The translations under genes and the position numbers were made by a program. From Gammaproteobacteria bacterium (lineage in GTDB: Bacteria; Pseudomonadota; Gammaproteobacteria; Woeseiales; Woeseiaceae): a stretch of DNA of 28,545 nucleotides. The notes beneath the pieces were generated by a model. It was not told the origin of the DNA, searched no databases, and saw only the letters and a program-made list of their open reading frames with translations. The stretch lies in contig NYWX01000059.1 in the NCBI GenBank assembly GCA_002685275.1, forward strand, positions 1-28,545. The letters are read 5' to 3'. This document shows, in pieces, positions 1-9,892 of this stretch (its first letter is position 1; each line of letters starts with the position of its first letter).

Positions 1-1406
1 TTATTACTGCTGATGAAGGAATTCGCGGAGGTAGAGGGACACCTCTAAAGGAAAATGTGGATATCGCAGCAGCCAGAGATGAGGTAACAACTTTAGAGAA
101 AGTATTGGTCGTAAAAAATACTGGGATAGACATTGAATGGACTCAAGGTCGAGATGTTTGGCTACATGAAATGGAAAGTCAAGTTGATGATGATTGTCCA
201 TGCGAAGAAATGGGGGCTGAGGATCCTCTATTTATACTTTATACGTCTGGCTCCACTGGAAAGCCAAAAGGTGTTTTACACACAACAGGCGGATATCTTG
301 TTTATACATCAATGACACATGAATATGTGTTTGACTATCATTCAAATGAAATTTATTGGTGTACAGCAGATGTTGGTTGGATTACTGGTCATAGTTATAT
401 TGTCTATGGTCCACTTGCTAATGGAGCTACTTCTCTAATATTTGAGGGTGTTCCAAATTATCCAAATACTTCACGATTCTGGGAAATTTGCGATAAACAT
501 CAAGTTAATATCTGCTATACAGCTCCCACTGCGATTCGTATGTTGATGAAAGATGGTGATGATCCCGTCAAAAGAACTTCTAGAAAAACACTTCGTTTAT
601 TAGGCTCTGTTGGAGAGCCAATAAATCCAGAAGCTTGGGAGTGGTATTACAACGTAGTTGGCGATAACCGTTGCCCTATTGTTGATACATGGTGGCAGAC
701 TGAGACTGGCGGTATTTTAATTAGCCCTCTACCAGGAGCTACAGCATTAAAGCCAGGCTCTGCAACATTTCCATTGTTTGGGATACAACCCGAAATTGTT
801 GATGGGGAAGGTGTCACTCAAGATGGAGAAGCTGAAGGCATTTTAGTTTTAAATGATAGCTGGCCCGGTCAAATGCGGACTATTTATGGAGATCACCAAC
901 GTTTTATAGAGACTTATTTTTCAACTTATGAAGGAAAGTATTTTACTGGCGATGGTGCGCGTCGTGATAAGGATGGTTATTATTGGATTACTGGGCGAGT
1001 AGACGATGTATTGAATATTTCAGGTCATCGCATGGGAACGGCTGAAATTGAGAGCGCCCTTGTTGCTCATCATGATGTTGCAGAAGCTGCAGTAGTAGGG
1101 TTTCCACATGATATTAAAGGTCAAGGAATATATGCTTATGTCACACTAATGTCTGGAATAGATGAAAACGAAGGCTTGCAAATAGAATTACAACAATGGG
1201 TCCGCAAGGAAATAGGACCAATTGCAAAACCTGATTTACTGCAATGGGCTCCAAGTTTGCCAAAGACCCGTTCAGGCAAAATTATGAGGCGTATTTTAAG
1301 AAAGATTGCAGCCGATGATTATGAAAATCTAGGAGATATATCAACATTGGCTGATCCATCAGTCGTGGATAATTTAATAGAAAGACGAAAAAATAGAATT
1401 AAATGA
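1..1406 (+). CDS. acs: Acetyl-CoA synthetase, 3' part (5' end outside window)
   Basis: AMP-forming acetate-CoA ligase: activates acetate with ATP to acetyl-AMP, then transfers the acetyl group to CoA in the cytoplasm. The reading frame is open from base 3, so the gene starts upstream; 467 codons are visible against about 650 for the family, so roughly the first 180 residues are missing. A GTG at base 57 is internal, not a start. Visible adenylate-forming motifs, in order: the P-loop-like [11 protein letters not shown], the WWQTETGG motif, the hinge region with [20 protein letters not shown], and the C-terminal [13 protein letters not shown], whose Gly-Lys lysine is the catalytic residue that is reversibly acetylated in studied homologues. 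The C-terminal subdomain is complete. Propionyl-CoA synthetase is a close relative, but the motif set fits Acs better. Confidence 0.95.
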   Translation, partial: ITADEGIRGGRGTPLKENVDIAAARDEVTTLEKVLVVKNTGIDIEWTQGRDVWLHEMESQVDDDCPCEEMGAEDPLFILYTSGSTGKPKGVLHTTGGYLVYTSMTHEYVFDYHSNEIYWCTADVGWITGHSYIVYGPLANGATSLIFEGVPNYPNTSRFWEICDKHQVNICYTAPTAIRMLMKDGDDPVKRTSRKTLRLLGSVGEPINPEAWEWYYNVVGDNRCPIVDTWWQTETGGILISPLPGATALKPGSATFPLFGIQPEIVDGEGVTQDGEAEGILVLNDSWPGQMRTIYGDHQRFIETYFSTYEGKYFTGDGARRDKDGYYWITGRVDDVLNISGHRMGTAEIESALVAHHDVAEAAVVGFPHDIKGQGIYAYVTLMSGIDENEGLQIELQQWVRKEIGPIAKPDLLQWAPSLPKTRSGKIMRRILRKIAADDYENLGDISTLADPSVVDNLIERRKNRIK

Positions 1407-1467
1407 ATTTGATGAAATCTTAAATTTTAAAAAATCCCTGTAAAAAAATGCACTAAATTTTTTTTTT

Positions 1468-1485
1468 GAGTAAACTACTCTTTTT
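1468..1485 (+). terminator. Possible intrinsic terminator after acs
   Basis: A 5-bp perfect stem GAGTA/TACTC with a 3-base loop (AAC) is followed directly by TTTTT. The stem is short and mostly A/T, so termination may be weak. It sits 62 bases after the acs stop and 18 bases before the next gene, which suggests that gene has its own transcript. Confidence 0.4.
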
Positions 1486-1503
1486 AATTTTGTAAATTCA
1501 ACA

Positions 1504-1833
1504 ATGAGTAAAAAGAAACTTTATAAAGTCGTCTTCATGAGTCAGGGCGAAGTGTATGAGATTTATGCTCGTAGTGTAGGTCACGGCGATATGTTTGGTT
1601 TTGTTGAGGTTGAAGAATTAGTTTTTGGAGAGCGAACTACTTTAGTTGTTGACCCATCAGAAGAAAAAATTAAATCAGAATTTCAAAATGTAAAAAGAAC
1701 TCATCTGCCGATGCATGCAATAATCCGAATCGATGAGGTTGATAAACAGGGTGTGAGTAAAATCTCAAAGCTACAGAATGGCAATGTCGCTCAGTTTCCA
1801 ATGCCAATGTACACACCAGGAGATAAAAGTTAA
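1504..1833 (+). CDS. DUF1820 family protein, function unknown
   Basis: A 109-residue soluble protein with no signal peptide or membrane segment. I recognise the family from its order of motifs: an N-terminal YKVVFMSQGEVYEIYAR strand segment, then FGFVEVEELVFGERTTLVVD, an acidic/lysine-rich turn, and a central HAIIRIDEVDKQG. This matches DUF1820 (small, conserved, restricted largely to gammaproteobacteria as I remember it), whose biochemical role is not established. The C-terminal tail from about residue 93 is low complexity and rich in Pro/Met. There is no clear Shine-Dalgarno sequence before the ATG. It stands between acs and purL, with candidate weak terminators on both sides, so it may be transcribed alone. 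I do not assign a function. Confidence 0.85.
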   Translation: MSKKKLYKVVFMSQGEVYEIYARSVGHGDMFGFVEVEELVFGERTTLVVDPSEEKIKSEFQNVKRTHLPMHAIIRIDEVDKQGVSKISKLQNGNVAQFPMPMYTPGDKS

Positions 1834-1840
1834 GTCCGTT

Positions 1841-1875
1841 AAAAGGTGCTATTTATTTAAAGATCACTTTTTTTT
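1841..1875 (+). terminator. Possible weak terminator after the DUF1820 gene
   Basis: AAAAGGTG (1841-1848) can pair with CACTTTTT (1865-1872), including one G-T wobble, across a 16-base loop, and the 3' arm runs into a T-tract. The long loop and A/T-rich stem make this a tentative call. Confidence 0.3.
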
Positions 1876-1907
1876 CTTATTTATTTAGTCTTGGAATTTT
1901 GGTCACT

Positions 1908-4900
1908 ATGCTTGAATTACCAGGTCAACAGGCCCTATCTAATTTTCGACTAATAAAGTTAACTCGGGAGTTGCAAAGTGTTAACAAGTATGTCGAAAAG
2001 CTACAAGCTAATTATGTTTATTTTTTACCAACAAATAAAAAATTAACTAATGAAGAGCTTTTTAAATTAAAAGACCTTTTATCATTAGGTCAAAAACCAT
2101 CTAAGCTGAGAGATAATTTTTTTGAATTCTTTGTTGTGCCCCGCGTTGGAACAATCTCCCCTTGGTCATCAAAGGCAACTGACATAGCGCATGTATGCGG
2201 TATTAACTCTATTGAACGCATCGAGAGAGGAATTCGATATTCAGTAGAATTTTCAAAAAAAGTTAATGAAAAGGACGCTACTTCGCTATCTTCTAAACTC
2301 TTTGATCGAATGACAGATTCTATTTGTACTTCTATAGAAGAAATAGAAATGTTATTTGTAAACCACATGCCTCAACCCGTTGTAAGTATACCTCTTAAGA
2401 GCCAAGGAGGGAGTGCATTAATTGCTGCTAATAATAATTTAGGCTTGGCTTTAAGTTCAAGTGAAATAGAGTACCTTGTAAATAGTTATTTTGAATTAGA
2501 GCGCGACCCAACAGATGTTGAACTTATGATGTTTGCTCAAGCAAATTCAGAGCATTGTCGTCATAAAATATTTAATGCTTCCTGGGTAATTGACGGTATA
2601 AAACAGAGTCAAAGACTGTTTTCTATGATTAAGTCGACTACGGAAAAAACACCTAAAGATGTTATTTCAGCTTATAACGATAATGCTGCTGTCATAAAAG
2701 GATGGGAGGGGCCGCGTCTAATACCATCAGCTAAAGACCGTGAATTTTCTTATGCCGATGAACCAATTCACATCCTTATGAAAGTGGAAACTCACAATCA
2801 TCCTACAGGAATTTCACCATTTCCTGGCGCAGCTACTGGTTCTGGGGGTGAAATAAGAGATGAGGGTGCCACAGGACTCGGAGCAAGACCAAAAGCAGGT
2901 CTTTCAGGATTTACAGTCTCACATTTGAGAATTCCAGGATATATTCAACCTTGGGAGGATAATTTTCCTCATCCAGATCGAATAGCTACTCCTTTAGAAA
3001 TTATGCTCGATGGACCCATCGGAAGCGCAGCTTTTAATAATGAATTTGGAAGGCCAAATTTATTAGGTTATTTTCGAACTTATGAAAGTCATTTGCCAGG
3101 TTTGCAAGAAAATGAAATACGCGGTTATCACAAGCCTATAATGATCGCAGGTGGAGTTGGCAATATTCGTACAGAGCATGCTATTAAGATTGATGTTCCA
3201 GTTGGCGCAAAGGTTGTAATAATTGGTGGCCCATCAATGTTAATTGGACTTGGGGGTGGAGCTGCATCATCTCTCTCAAGTGGAAGCTCAACAGAAGAAC
3301 TTGATTATGCTTCAGTTCAACGGGGTAATCCAGAAATGGAAAGACGAGCTCAGGAGGTAATTGATCGTTGTTGTGCGATGGGTAAAAACAATCCAATATT
3401 ATTAATTCATGATGTTGGCGCTGGAGGTCTATCAAATGCAGTTCCAGAGGCTATAGATCATAGTAATCATGGCGCATATATTGAGCTTCGTGAAATTGCA
3501 AATGCAGAGCCAGGCATGTCCCCTATGGGTATTTGGTGCAATGAAGCACAAGAACGTTATGTAGTAATTATAGAAGATAAACAAATAGAAGATTTTAAGA
3601 AGATTTGCAATCGTGAGAGGTGTCCAGTATCAGTTATCGGAACACTTACTGATGATAAAAAACTTGTTGTCAATGACAGACTTTTTAACAACCATATCGT
3701 TGATATTCCAATGGAATTGCTTTTTGGAAATCCACCAAAAATGGAACGAGTTGTGAATCGAGTAGCAGCAATAAATTGTGAAGTAAATCTTGAAGGTATT
3801 GAGCTTAAAGAAGCTGTACTGAGAGTATTGCGATTTCCAGCCGTGTCAGATAAATCATTTTTAATACATATTGGTGATCGAACAGTAGGCGGTCTTAGTG
3901 TGAGGGATCAATTAGTTGGACCATGGCAAATTGCGGTTAGTGATGTTGCAATTACTGCTTCTAGCTTTAATTGTAAAACTGGAGAAGCCATGGCGATGGG
4001 AGAGCGAACTCCATTAGCATCTACAAATGCCCCTGCATCCGGCCGTATGGCAGTAGCTGAAGCTATAACAAATATAGCAGCTTCTTCAATTAAACATCTG
4101 AGCGATGTACGTCTATCAGCTAACTGGATGGCGGCTGCAGGACACCCCGGAGAGGACGCCAGTCTTTTTGATACTGTTAAAGCTGTCAGTGAGGAAATGT
4201 GTCGTGAAATTGGAATAGCTATACCAGTTGGAAAAGATTCTATGTCTATGAAGACTTGTTGGGAAGATAAGAACGCTGAGTATAAAGTGGTTTCACCTGT
4301 TTCATTAATAGTTTCGGCATTCGCTCCTGTTACCAATGTGACAAAACACCTTACACCGCAACTCCGTTCAACTAAGGAATTAAGTTATTTAATACTTTTA
4401 GATTTAGGACATGGAGCCAACCGAATGGGTGGATCATGTTTATTACAATCTTATTGCCGCGTGGGGGGAGATAGTCCAGATCTAGATGATCCCGAACGAT
4501 TAAAGAATTTTTTTGCAGCCATTCAGAGGTTAAATACTGAAGAAATGTTACTTTCTTATCATGATAGAAGTGATGGTGGTATTCTTGTCACCATAGCAGA
4601 AATGATTTTTGCAAGTCGGATTGGTGTTTCTTTATCATTTAATTTATCGCATAAAGACCTCATTTGTGAGCTTTTTAATGAAGAGTTAGGAGCTGTAATT
4701 CAGGTAGAGAAGAGTAAATTAGAGCAAGTAAAAAAGATCCTCGATCATTTCTCAATTCAAGCTAACGTCATTGGTAAAGTTGGGGGTGAAGCAAAACTTA
4801 CAATTAAAAATACTGTTAATGATAAAGATGAAATTATCTTAAGCCTTGATCGCGGAACAATGCAACGTGAATGGTCAGAAATGAGCTTCAGAATTCAATC

Positions 4901-5798
4901 ATTACGTGACAACCCTGAAACAGCTTTAGAAGAGTTTGATCAAATATCTGACAACAAGAACCCTGGATTAAATTCAAAGCTGACTTTTGATCACTCCGAT
5001 AAGATTGATTTTAATTTCAATAAATCATTAAAACCACGTGTCGCTATTCTGCGAGAGCAAGGTGTGAATAGCCAATATGAAATGGCATCGGTATTTATAA
5101 GAGCTGGTTTTTCAGCTATTGACGTTCATATGAGTGATTTACTAGAGGGACGTGATACTCTGGATAATTATCAAGGCCTCGTTGCGTGCGGTGGATTTTC
5201 ATTTGGCGACGTACTTGGTGCAGGCGGTGGATGGGCTAACTCGATCTTACATCACTCTCAAACTCGAGATCAGTTTGCAGTTTTCTTTGAACGTAAAAAT
5301 ACGTTTTCACTTGGTGTCTGTAATGGCTGTCAAATGATGTCTAACTTGCGGGAGTTAATTCCAGGATCAGATCATTGGCCGCATTTTTTACCTAATAAGT
5401 CCGAACAGTTTGAAGCTAGATTAAGTCTTGTTGAGATTGTCGAGAGCCCCTCAATTTTATTAAAAGGAATGGCTGGTTCGCGAATACCAATTGTTACTTC
5501 TCATGGAGAGGGCCGAGCTTTCTTTCCTGAGAATATTTTACAAAAAACCTCACTCCAACTAACTGCCTTAAGGTACGTAGATAATTACGGGAATACTGCG
5601 AACTCTTATCCAGCTAACCCAAATGGCTCCATTGATGGTGTTTGTGGTTTCAGTAGTCAAGATGGTCGCGTAACAATCATGATGGCTCACCCAGAAAGAG
5701 TTGCCATGACACATCAAAATTCATGGCATCCTGAAGATTGGGGAGATGAGGGCCCTTGGATGCAAATATTTAGAAATGCCAGAATGGCATTTGAATAA
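1908..5798 (+). CDS. purL: Phosphoribosylformylglycinamidine synthase (large single-chain type)
   Basis: Fourth step of purine synthesis: converts FGAR, glutamine and ATP to FGAM in the cytoplasm. At 1296 residues it is the single-chain PurSLQ-fusion type of proteobacteria (E. coli 1295). Order: PurS-like N-terminal domain (about 1-150), linker, two AIR-synthase-like halves with HNHPTGISPFPGAATGSGGE in the first, and a C-terminal class I glutaminase (from about 1040). The glutaminase triad is visible: Cys1138 in GVCNGCQMM, His1261 and Glu1263 in MAHPERV. The ATG at 1908 gives MLELPGQQALSNFR, which aligns with the E. coli N-terminus; an in-frame TTG at 1899 is possible but less likely. No strong ribosome binding site and no PurR-type operator is evident in the 74 bases upstream. 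It converges on ettA across a hairpin terminator. Confidence 0.97.
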   Translation: MLELPGQQALSNFRLIKLTRELQSVNKYVEKLQANYVYFLPTNKKLTNEELFKLKDLLSLGQKPSKLRDNFFEFFVVPRVGTISPWSSKATDIAHVCGINSIERIERGIRYSVEFSKKVNEKDATSLSSKLFDRMTDSICTSIEEIEMLFVNHMPQPVVSIPLKSQGGSALIAANNNLGLALSSSEIEYLVNSYFELERDPTDVELMMFAQANSEHCRHKIFNASWVIDGIKQSQRLFSMIKSTTEKTPKDVISAYNDNAAVIKGWEGPRLIPSAKDREFSYADEPIHILMKVETHNHPTGISPFPGAATGSGGEIRDEGATGLGARPKAGLSGFTVSHLRIPGYIQPWEDNFPHPDRIATPLEIMLDGPIGSAAFNNEFGRPNLLGYFRTYESHLPGLQENEIRGYHKPIMIAGGVGNIRTEHAIKIDVPVGAKVVIIGGPSMLIGLGGGAASSLSSGSSTEELDYASVQRGNPEMERRAQEVIDRCCAMGKNNPILLIHDVGAGGLSNAVPEAIDHSNHGAYIELREIANAEPGMSPMGIWCNEAQERYVVIIEDKQIEDFKKICNRERCPVSVIGTLTDDKKLVVNDRLFNNHIVDIPMELLFGNPPKMERVVNRVAAINCEVNLEGIELKEAVLRVLRFPAVSDKSFLIHIGDRTVGGLSVRDQLVGPWQIAVSDVAITASSFNCKTGEAMAMGERTPLASTNAPASGRMAVAEAITNIAASSIKHLSDVRLSANWMAAAGHPGEDASLFDTVKAVSEEMCREIGIAIPVGKDSMSMKTCWEDKNAEYKVVSPVSLIVSAFAPVTNVTKHLTPQLRSTKELSYLILLDLGHGANRMGGSCLLQSYCRVGGDSPDLDDPERLKNFFAAIQRLNTEEMLLSYHDRSDGGILVTIAEMIFASRIGVSLSFNLSHKDLICELFNEELGAVIQVEKSKLEQVKKILDHFSIQANVIGKVGGEAKLTIKNTVNDKDEIILSLDRGTMQREWSEMSFRIQSLRDNPETALEEFDQISDNKNPGLNSKLTFDHSDKIDFNFNKSLKPRVAILREQGVNSQYEMASVFIRAGFSAIDVHMSDLLEGRDTLDNYQGLVACGGFSFGDVLGAGGGWANSILHHSQTRDQFAVFFERKNTFSLGVCNGCQMMSNLRELIPGSDHWPHFLPNKSEQFEARLSLVEIVESPSILLKGMAGSRIPIVTSHGEGRAFFPENILQKTSLQLTALRYVDNYGNTANSYPANPNGSIDGVCGFSSQDGRVTIMMAHPERVAMTHQNSWHPEDWGDEGPWMQIFRNARMAFE

Positions 5799-5803
5799 TC
5801 ATT

Positions 5804-5827
5804 ATAGATATTTTCTATCTATTTTTT
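5804..5827 (+). terminator. Intrinsic terminator of purL
   Basis: A perfect 7-bp inverted repeat ATAGATA / TATCTAT around a TTTTC loop is followed by TTTTT. It starts 5 bases after the purL stop. On the other strand the hairpin has no T-tract after it, so it should serve purL and not ettA. Confidence 0.7.
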
Positions 5828-5851
5828 ATTGATAAATCTTTAAACCTTCGA

Positions 5852-7525
5852 CTATACATCTAATTTCTTATATTTAATACGATGTGGGTTTATAGCATCT
5901 GATCCCATGCGGCGCCTTTTATCTTGTTCGTAATCAGCATAGTTACCAGCAAACCAGATTACTTCACTATTACCTTCAAAAGCTAATATGTGGGTTGCAA
6001 TGCGATCAAGGAACCAACGATCATGTGAGATAACAATAGCTGATCCTGGAAACTCAAGTAACGCTTCTTCAAGGGCGCGAAGTGTTTCCACATCTAAATC
6101 GTTTGTTGGTTCATCAAGCAACAATAAATTACCACCAGTACGAAGCATTTTTGCTAGATGCACTCGATTGCGCTCACCACCGGACAATAAACCAATCTTT
6201 TTTTGTTGGTCTTGTCCACGAAAATTAAATCGACCAACATAAGCACGGGATGAGGTTTCGTAGTTACCGACCTGGATAAGATCCAATCCATCTGAAATTT
6301 CTTCCCAAACAGTTTTTTCATTATCAAGGCTATCTCTAGATTGATTAACACTGGCAAGTTGTACAGATTTACCAAGTTCTAGTGTACCGGAGTCTGGTTT
6401 TTCTTCACCTGTAATCATACGAAACATTGTTGTTTTACCTGCACCATTTGGCCCAATTACTCCAACAATTCCACCCGGCGGCAATTGAAAGCTAAGCCCA
6501 TCAATTAATAAAGTTTTACCAAAACTTTTTTTGAGGTTATTAACCTTAAGCACAACATCACCGAGACGGACACCCGGTGGAATGTATATTTCATTGGTTT
6601 CATTTTGTTTTTGATATCTTGTTGAAGAAATTTCTTCAAATTGCCTTAAGCGGGCTTTCGATTTTGCCTGTCTACCTTTGGGGTTGCTCTTAACCCATTC
6701 CAATTCAGCCGCCATTGCTTTTTGTCGGGCTTTTTCTCCAGCTTCTTCATTTTTAAGTCTATTTTGTTTTTGTTCGAGCCAGGATGAATAATTTCCTTCC
6801 CAAGGAATACCATGGCCACGATCTAGTTCAAGTATCCATCCTGCAACATTATCAAGAAAATAACGATCATGGGTAACAGCTATAACAGTACTCTGATACT
6901 CAGCAAGAAATCTTTCTAACCAAGCAACAGATTCTGCATCTAAATGATTGGTAGGCTCATCAAGTAAAAGCATATCTGGCTTTGATAGCAATAAACGACA
7001 TAAAGCAACTCTCCGACGTTCACCGCCTGATAGCTTTGTAACATCTGCAGTCCAAGGAGGAAGTCTAAGGGCATCAGCAGCAACCTCAAGCTTGCGATCA
7101 ATCTCCCAGCCACCAGCAGCGTCTATCTTGTTCTGTAAGTCGCCTTGTTCTTCAAGAAGATTGGTCATTTCCTCTTCTGTAAGTGGTTCACTAAATTTTT
7201 CGCTGATCTTATTAAATCGGTTCAATAAATCAATAATTTCACCCAGGCCCTCCTCAACATTTGCACGCACATCTTTTTTTGGGTCAAGTTCGGGTTCTTG
7301 TGAAAGGTAACCAATTTTTATTCCTGGTTGCGGCCGTGCTTCACCATCAAAATCTGAATCTAGGCCAGCCATAATACGCATTAATGTTGATTTACCTGAG
7401 CCATTTAATCCTAAAACTCCAATTTTGGCGCCTGGAAAGAAGGAAAGAGATATATCGCGAATAAGATATCTTTTAGGTGGCACAACCTTTGCCACACGAT
7501 TCATAGTGTAAATATATTGTGCCAT
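5852..7525 (-). CDS. ettA: Energy-dependent translational throttle protein EttA (ABC-F ATPase)
   Basis: Cytoplasmic ABC-F protein that in E. coli binds the ribosomal E site and gates entry into elongation according to the ATP/ADP ratio. It has 557 residues (E. coli 555) and two ABC domains with no membrane segment. Domain 1: Walker A GLNGSGKS (39-46), signature LSGGERRR (165-172), Walker [12 protein letters not shown] with catalytic Glu190. A charged linker of about 240-320 matches the P-site tRNA interaction motif region. Domain 2: Walker A GPNGAGKT (358-365), signature LSGGERNR, Walker B with Glu472. The N-terminus [19 protein letters not shown] and C-terminus RIKYKK are typical of EttA and not of Uup or YheS. 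It faces the HDAC-family gene divergently and converges with purL. Confidence 0.96.
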   Translation of the reverse strand: MAQYIYTMNRVAKVVPPKRYLIRDISLSFFPGAKIGVLGLNGSGKSTLMRIMAGLDSDFDGEARPQPGIKIGYLSQEPELDPKKDVRANVEEGLGEIIDLLNRFNKISEKFSEPLTEEEMTNLLEEQGDLQNKIDAAGGWEIDRKLEVAADALRLPPWTADVTKLSGGERRRVALCRLLLSKPDMLLLDEPTNHLDAESVAWLERFLAEYQSTVIAVTHDRYFLDNVAGWILELDRGHGIPWEGNYSSWLEQKQNRLKNEEAGEKARQKAMAAELEWVKSNPKGRQAKSKARLRQFEEISSTRYQKQNETNEIYIPPGVRLGDVVLKVNNLKKSFGKTLLIDGLSFQLPPGGIVGVIGPNGAGKTTMFRMITGEEKPDSGTLELGKSVQLASVNQSRDSLDNEKTVWEEISDGLDLIQVGNYETSSRAYVGRFNFRGQDQQKKIGLLSGGERNRVHLAKMLRTGGNLLLLDEPTNDLDVETLRALEEALLEFPGSAIVISHDRWFLDRIATHILAFEGNSEVIWFAGNYADYEQDKRRRMGSDAINPHRIKYKKLDV

Positions 7526-7598
7526 TATAAATCCATTATATTTGGTATAGAGTATTATCCACTATGCTACTACTAATTTAAAAAAATGTTTTTAAAAG
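7526..7598. promoter_or_regulatory. Divergent promoter region between ettA and the HDAC-family gene
   Basis: These 73 bases must hold the start signals of both flanking genes. On the complement strand a perfect TATAAT lies at 7540-7535, 9 bases before the ettA ATG, so a transcript from it would have almost no leader; no good -35 element is found at the usual distance. On the + strand a TATGCT (7563-7568) has only a poor -35 candidate (TTGGTA) about 15 bases upstream. There is no clear Shine-Dalgarno sequence before either start codon. Assignment of either promoter is tentative. Confidence 0.35.
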
Positions 7599-8552
7599 AT
7601 GAATAAATCTGTACTTGTTTATAAGGGTAAAGAAATTGCTGATTATGGATTTGGTAGCTCGCACCCATTTGGAGTTGACCGCCATGACGCATTTCATACA
7701 GAACTTCATAAAGCTGGATTCGAAAAACATATTAATTTTGGCTATCCACGTTATGCTGCCTTTGATGAATTAGCTCTTTTTCACACCGTTGAACATATTA
7801 ATAGAGTTTCACAATTATCAAAAATAGGTGAAGGTTTTTTTGATGATGGAGATACGCCAGTATTAGAAGGAATTTATGAGTCTGCCTCAGCTGTAGTGGG
7901 CACTGTTCTTAATGCGGTTGATCAAATAATGAGTGGAGACTATAAACGTGCATTCATACCCATTGCGGGTTTACATCATGCGGCAAGAGATCATGCAGCT
8001 GGTTTTTGTGTTTTTAATGATTGCGGAGTGGCAATAGAATATTTACGTAAAAAGTTTGGTATTAGGAAAATAGCATACGTAGACATCGATGCTCATCATG
8101 GCGACGGCATTTTTTACGGTTTTGAGTTAGATCCAGATCTCATATTCGTTGATATTCACGAGAGTGGATCTGGTTTTTATCCAGGCACAGGTGCAGCTGC
8201 TGAAAATGGCAAAGGTCTTGCAAAAGGTAAAAAGTTAAACATTCCTATCCCAGCTGGAGCTGATGATTCTGATTTTTATAGAGCTTGGAAGTTTGTTGAA
8301 GGTTTCCTAGAAGAGGCAAAGCCAGAGTTTATTATCATGCAATGTGGAGCAGATAGTTTAAAGGGAGATCCTATTGCTCATTTATGCTGGACTGAAGAGA
8401 CTCATTCAATAGCATCAAAAAGTTTATGTCAAATAGCGGATAAATATAGTAGCGGAAGAATTATTGGAACAGGAGGTGGAGGTTACAACCGTCATAATCT
8501 CGCTAGAGCATGGACTAGAGTAGTTCAGTCATTCATTGAAACTAATGTGTAA
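7599..8552 (+). CDS. Histone deacetylase family zinc amidohydrolase
   Basis: Arginase/deacetylase-fold enzyme of the HDAC / AcuC / acetylpolyamine amidohydrolase family, 317 residues, cytoplasmic (no signal peptide). The catalytic set looks complete: His126-His127 in GLHHAARDHAAGF, zinc ligands Asp164 and His166 in DIDAHHGDG, third zinc ligand Asp252 in CGADSLKGDP, and the transition-state tyrosine Tyr296 in GGGGYN. It should therefore hydrolyse an amide-linked acetyl (or other acyl) group. The substrate cannot be read from sequence: candidates are acetyl-lysine on proteins, as AcuC does on Acs in Bacillus, acetylpolyamines, or another small amide. It stands alone between divergent ettA and glyA, so operon context does not decide. 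The family call is firm; the substrate is open. Confidence 0.92.
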   Translation: MNKSVLVYKGKEIADYGFGSSHPFGVDRHDAFHTELHKAGFEKHINFGYPRYAAFDELALFHTVEHINRVSQLSKIGEGFFDDGDTPVLEGIYESASAVVGTVLNAVDQIMSGDYKRAFIPIAGLHHAARDHAAGFCVFNDCGVAIEYLRKKFGIRKIAYVDIDAHHGDGIFYGFELDPDLIFVDIHESGSGFYPGTGAAAENGKGLAKGKKLNIPIPAGADDSDFYRAWKFVEGFLEEAKPEFIIMQCGADSLKGDPIAHLCWTEETHSIASKSLCQIADKYSSGRIIGTGGGGYNRHNLARAWTRVVQSFIETNV

Positions 8553-8585
8553 ATAATCCAGTGCCATCTAAGGCTTTAAACAGGT

Positions 8586-8616
8586 AGTATTGTAAGCTTG
8601 TAAGTCTCTTAATACT
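8586..8616 (+). other. Inverted repeat in the glyA leader
   Basis: AGTATT (8586-8591) plus AAG (8594-8596) can pair with CTTAATACT (8608-8616), a 9-bp stem with a 2-base bulge (GT) and an 11-base loop. It ends one base before the glyA ribosome binding site GGAG (8618-8621), which is 5 bases from the ATG. It lacks a T-tract, so it is not a terminator for the upstream gene. It could be a leader hairpin or operator, or chance in AT-rich DNA. It does not resemble a glycine riboswitch. Confidence 0.35.
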
Positions 8617-8626
8617 TGGAGTAAAA

Positions 8627-9880
8627 ATGTTAGATTCATTTGAGAGTATCGAATCATTCGATCCTGAAATAGCAAAGGTTCTTGATCTTGAGAGCCAGCG
8701 CCAGGAACAGCATATAGAACTGATAGCGTCTGAAAATTATGCAAGCCCTTTAATTATGATGGCGCAGGGCTCTAAGTTGACAAACAAGTACGCGGAAGGA
8801 TATCCAGGAAAGAGATATTACGGTGGGTGCGAGTTCGTTGATAATGCTGAATCACTTGCCATTGAACGCGCTAAAACATTATTTGGTGCAGATTATGTAA
8901 ATGTCCAACCTCACTCTGGTTCTCAGGCAAATGTAGCTGTTTATCATGCTTTAGTCTCTCCTGGAGACACCATTATGGGAATGGATTTAGGGGCAGGAGG
9001 CCATCTAACTCATGGATCACCAGCAAATTTTTCTGGAAAAATTTATAACGTTGTTCCATACGGCATAAATGATGCTACAGGTCTTATTGATTACGATAAA
9101 ATACAATTATTAGCAAATAAGTGTCAGCCTAAAATGATCATAGCTGGTTTTTCTGCATACTCTAGAGTTATCGATTGGGCGCGTTTTCGTGAAATTGCTG
9201 ACAGTGTAAGTGCTTATTTATTAGTTGATATGGCTCATGTTGCTGGTCTTGTCGCAACCGGACACTATCCCAATCCAATACAGCATGCTGATGTTTGCAC
9301 AACTACTACTCATAAAACTTTACGTGGACCCAGAGGTGGACTAATCCTTGCTCGATCAAATGAAGTTCTGACGAAAAAATTTAATTCTTTAGTTTTTCCT
9401 GGAACTCAGGGAGGCCCATTGATGCATGTTATTGCGGCAAAGGCCATTGCTTTTAAAGAAGCCCTTAAGCCTGAGTTTAAGGATTATCAAGAAAAGGTTT
9501 GTTCGAATGCAAAAGTCATGGCTTCTGTACTAATGGATAGAGGTTACCCTATTATTTCGGGAGGTACTGATAACCATTTAATGCTTGTAAGTCTTATCGA
9601 GAAGGGTCTTACAGGAAAAGATGCTGATAATGCACTCGGTCGCGCTTTCATTACAGTGAATAAAAATTCTGTTCCAAATGATCCTCAGTCACCATTTGTT
9701 ACCAGTGGCTTAAGGCTTGGCACCCCAGCAATAACAACTCGTGGATTTGGTACATATGAAACTCAAAAGACTACTCATTGGATAGCAGATATATTAGATG
9801 ATCTTAATAATGATGAGATAATAGAGCAAGTTCGTAAAAATGTTTTAGAGTTATGTTCGAAATTTCCAGTATATAGATAA
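8627..9880 (+). CDS. glyA: Serine hydroxymethyltransferase
   Basis: PLP enzyme that interconverts serine and glycine while charging tetrahydrofolate with a one-carbon unit; cytoplasmic and usually a dimer. The 417 residues match E. coli (417). Visible landmarks: [10 protein letters not shown] near the N-terminus (31-40), the [13 protein letters not shown] stretch, Asp201 and His204 in VDMAHVAG contacting PLP, and the Schiff-base lysine Lys230 in [14 protein letters not shown]. The start is supported by GGAG five bases before the ATG, one of the better ribosome binding sites in the window. It heads a run of ten same-strand genes with tiny gaps; nrdR begins 12 bases after its stop, the same pairing seen in many proteobacteria. 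An inverted repeat sits in the leader. Confidence 0.97.
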   Translation: MLDSFESIESFDPEIAKVLDLESQRQEQHIELIASENYASPLIMMAQGSKLTNKYAEGYPGKRYYGGCEFVDNAESLAIERAKTLFGADYVNVQPHSGSQANVAVYHALVSPGDTIMGMDLGAGGHLTHGSPANFSGKIYNVVPYGINDATGLIDYDKIQLLANKCQPKMIIAGFSAYSRVIDWARFREIADSVSAYLLVDMAHVAGLVATGHYPNPIQHADVCTTTTHKTLRGPRGGLILARSNEVLTKKFNSLVFPGTQGGPLMHVIAAKAIAFKEALKPEFKDYQEKVCSNAKVMASVLMDRGYPIISGGTDNHLMLVSLIEKGLTGKDADNALGRAFITVNKNSVPNDPQSPFVTSGLRLGTPAITTRGFGTYETQKTTHWIADILDDLNNDEIIEQVRKNVLELCSKFPVYR

Positions 9881-9892
9881 ATCTGAAAGTAA

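Noticed and set aside
1899..1907. TTG start of purL at 1899
   Set aside because: It adds only three residues, has no ribosome binding site, and the ATG at 1908 aligns with the E. coli N-terminus.
3908..4336. 142-codon open frame on the complement strand inside purL
   Set aside because: It is antisense to a strongly conserved PurL region, resembles no family I know, and has no start signals; a shadow frame.
6948..7310. 120-codon serine-rich open frame opposite ettA
   Set aside because: The serine/arginine-rich composition is what antisense reading of this gene gives; no independent evidence of coding.
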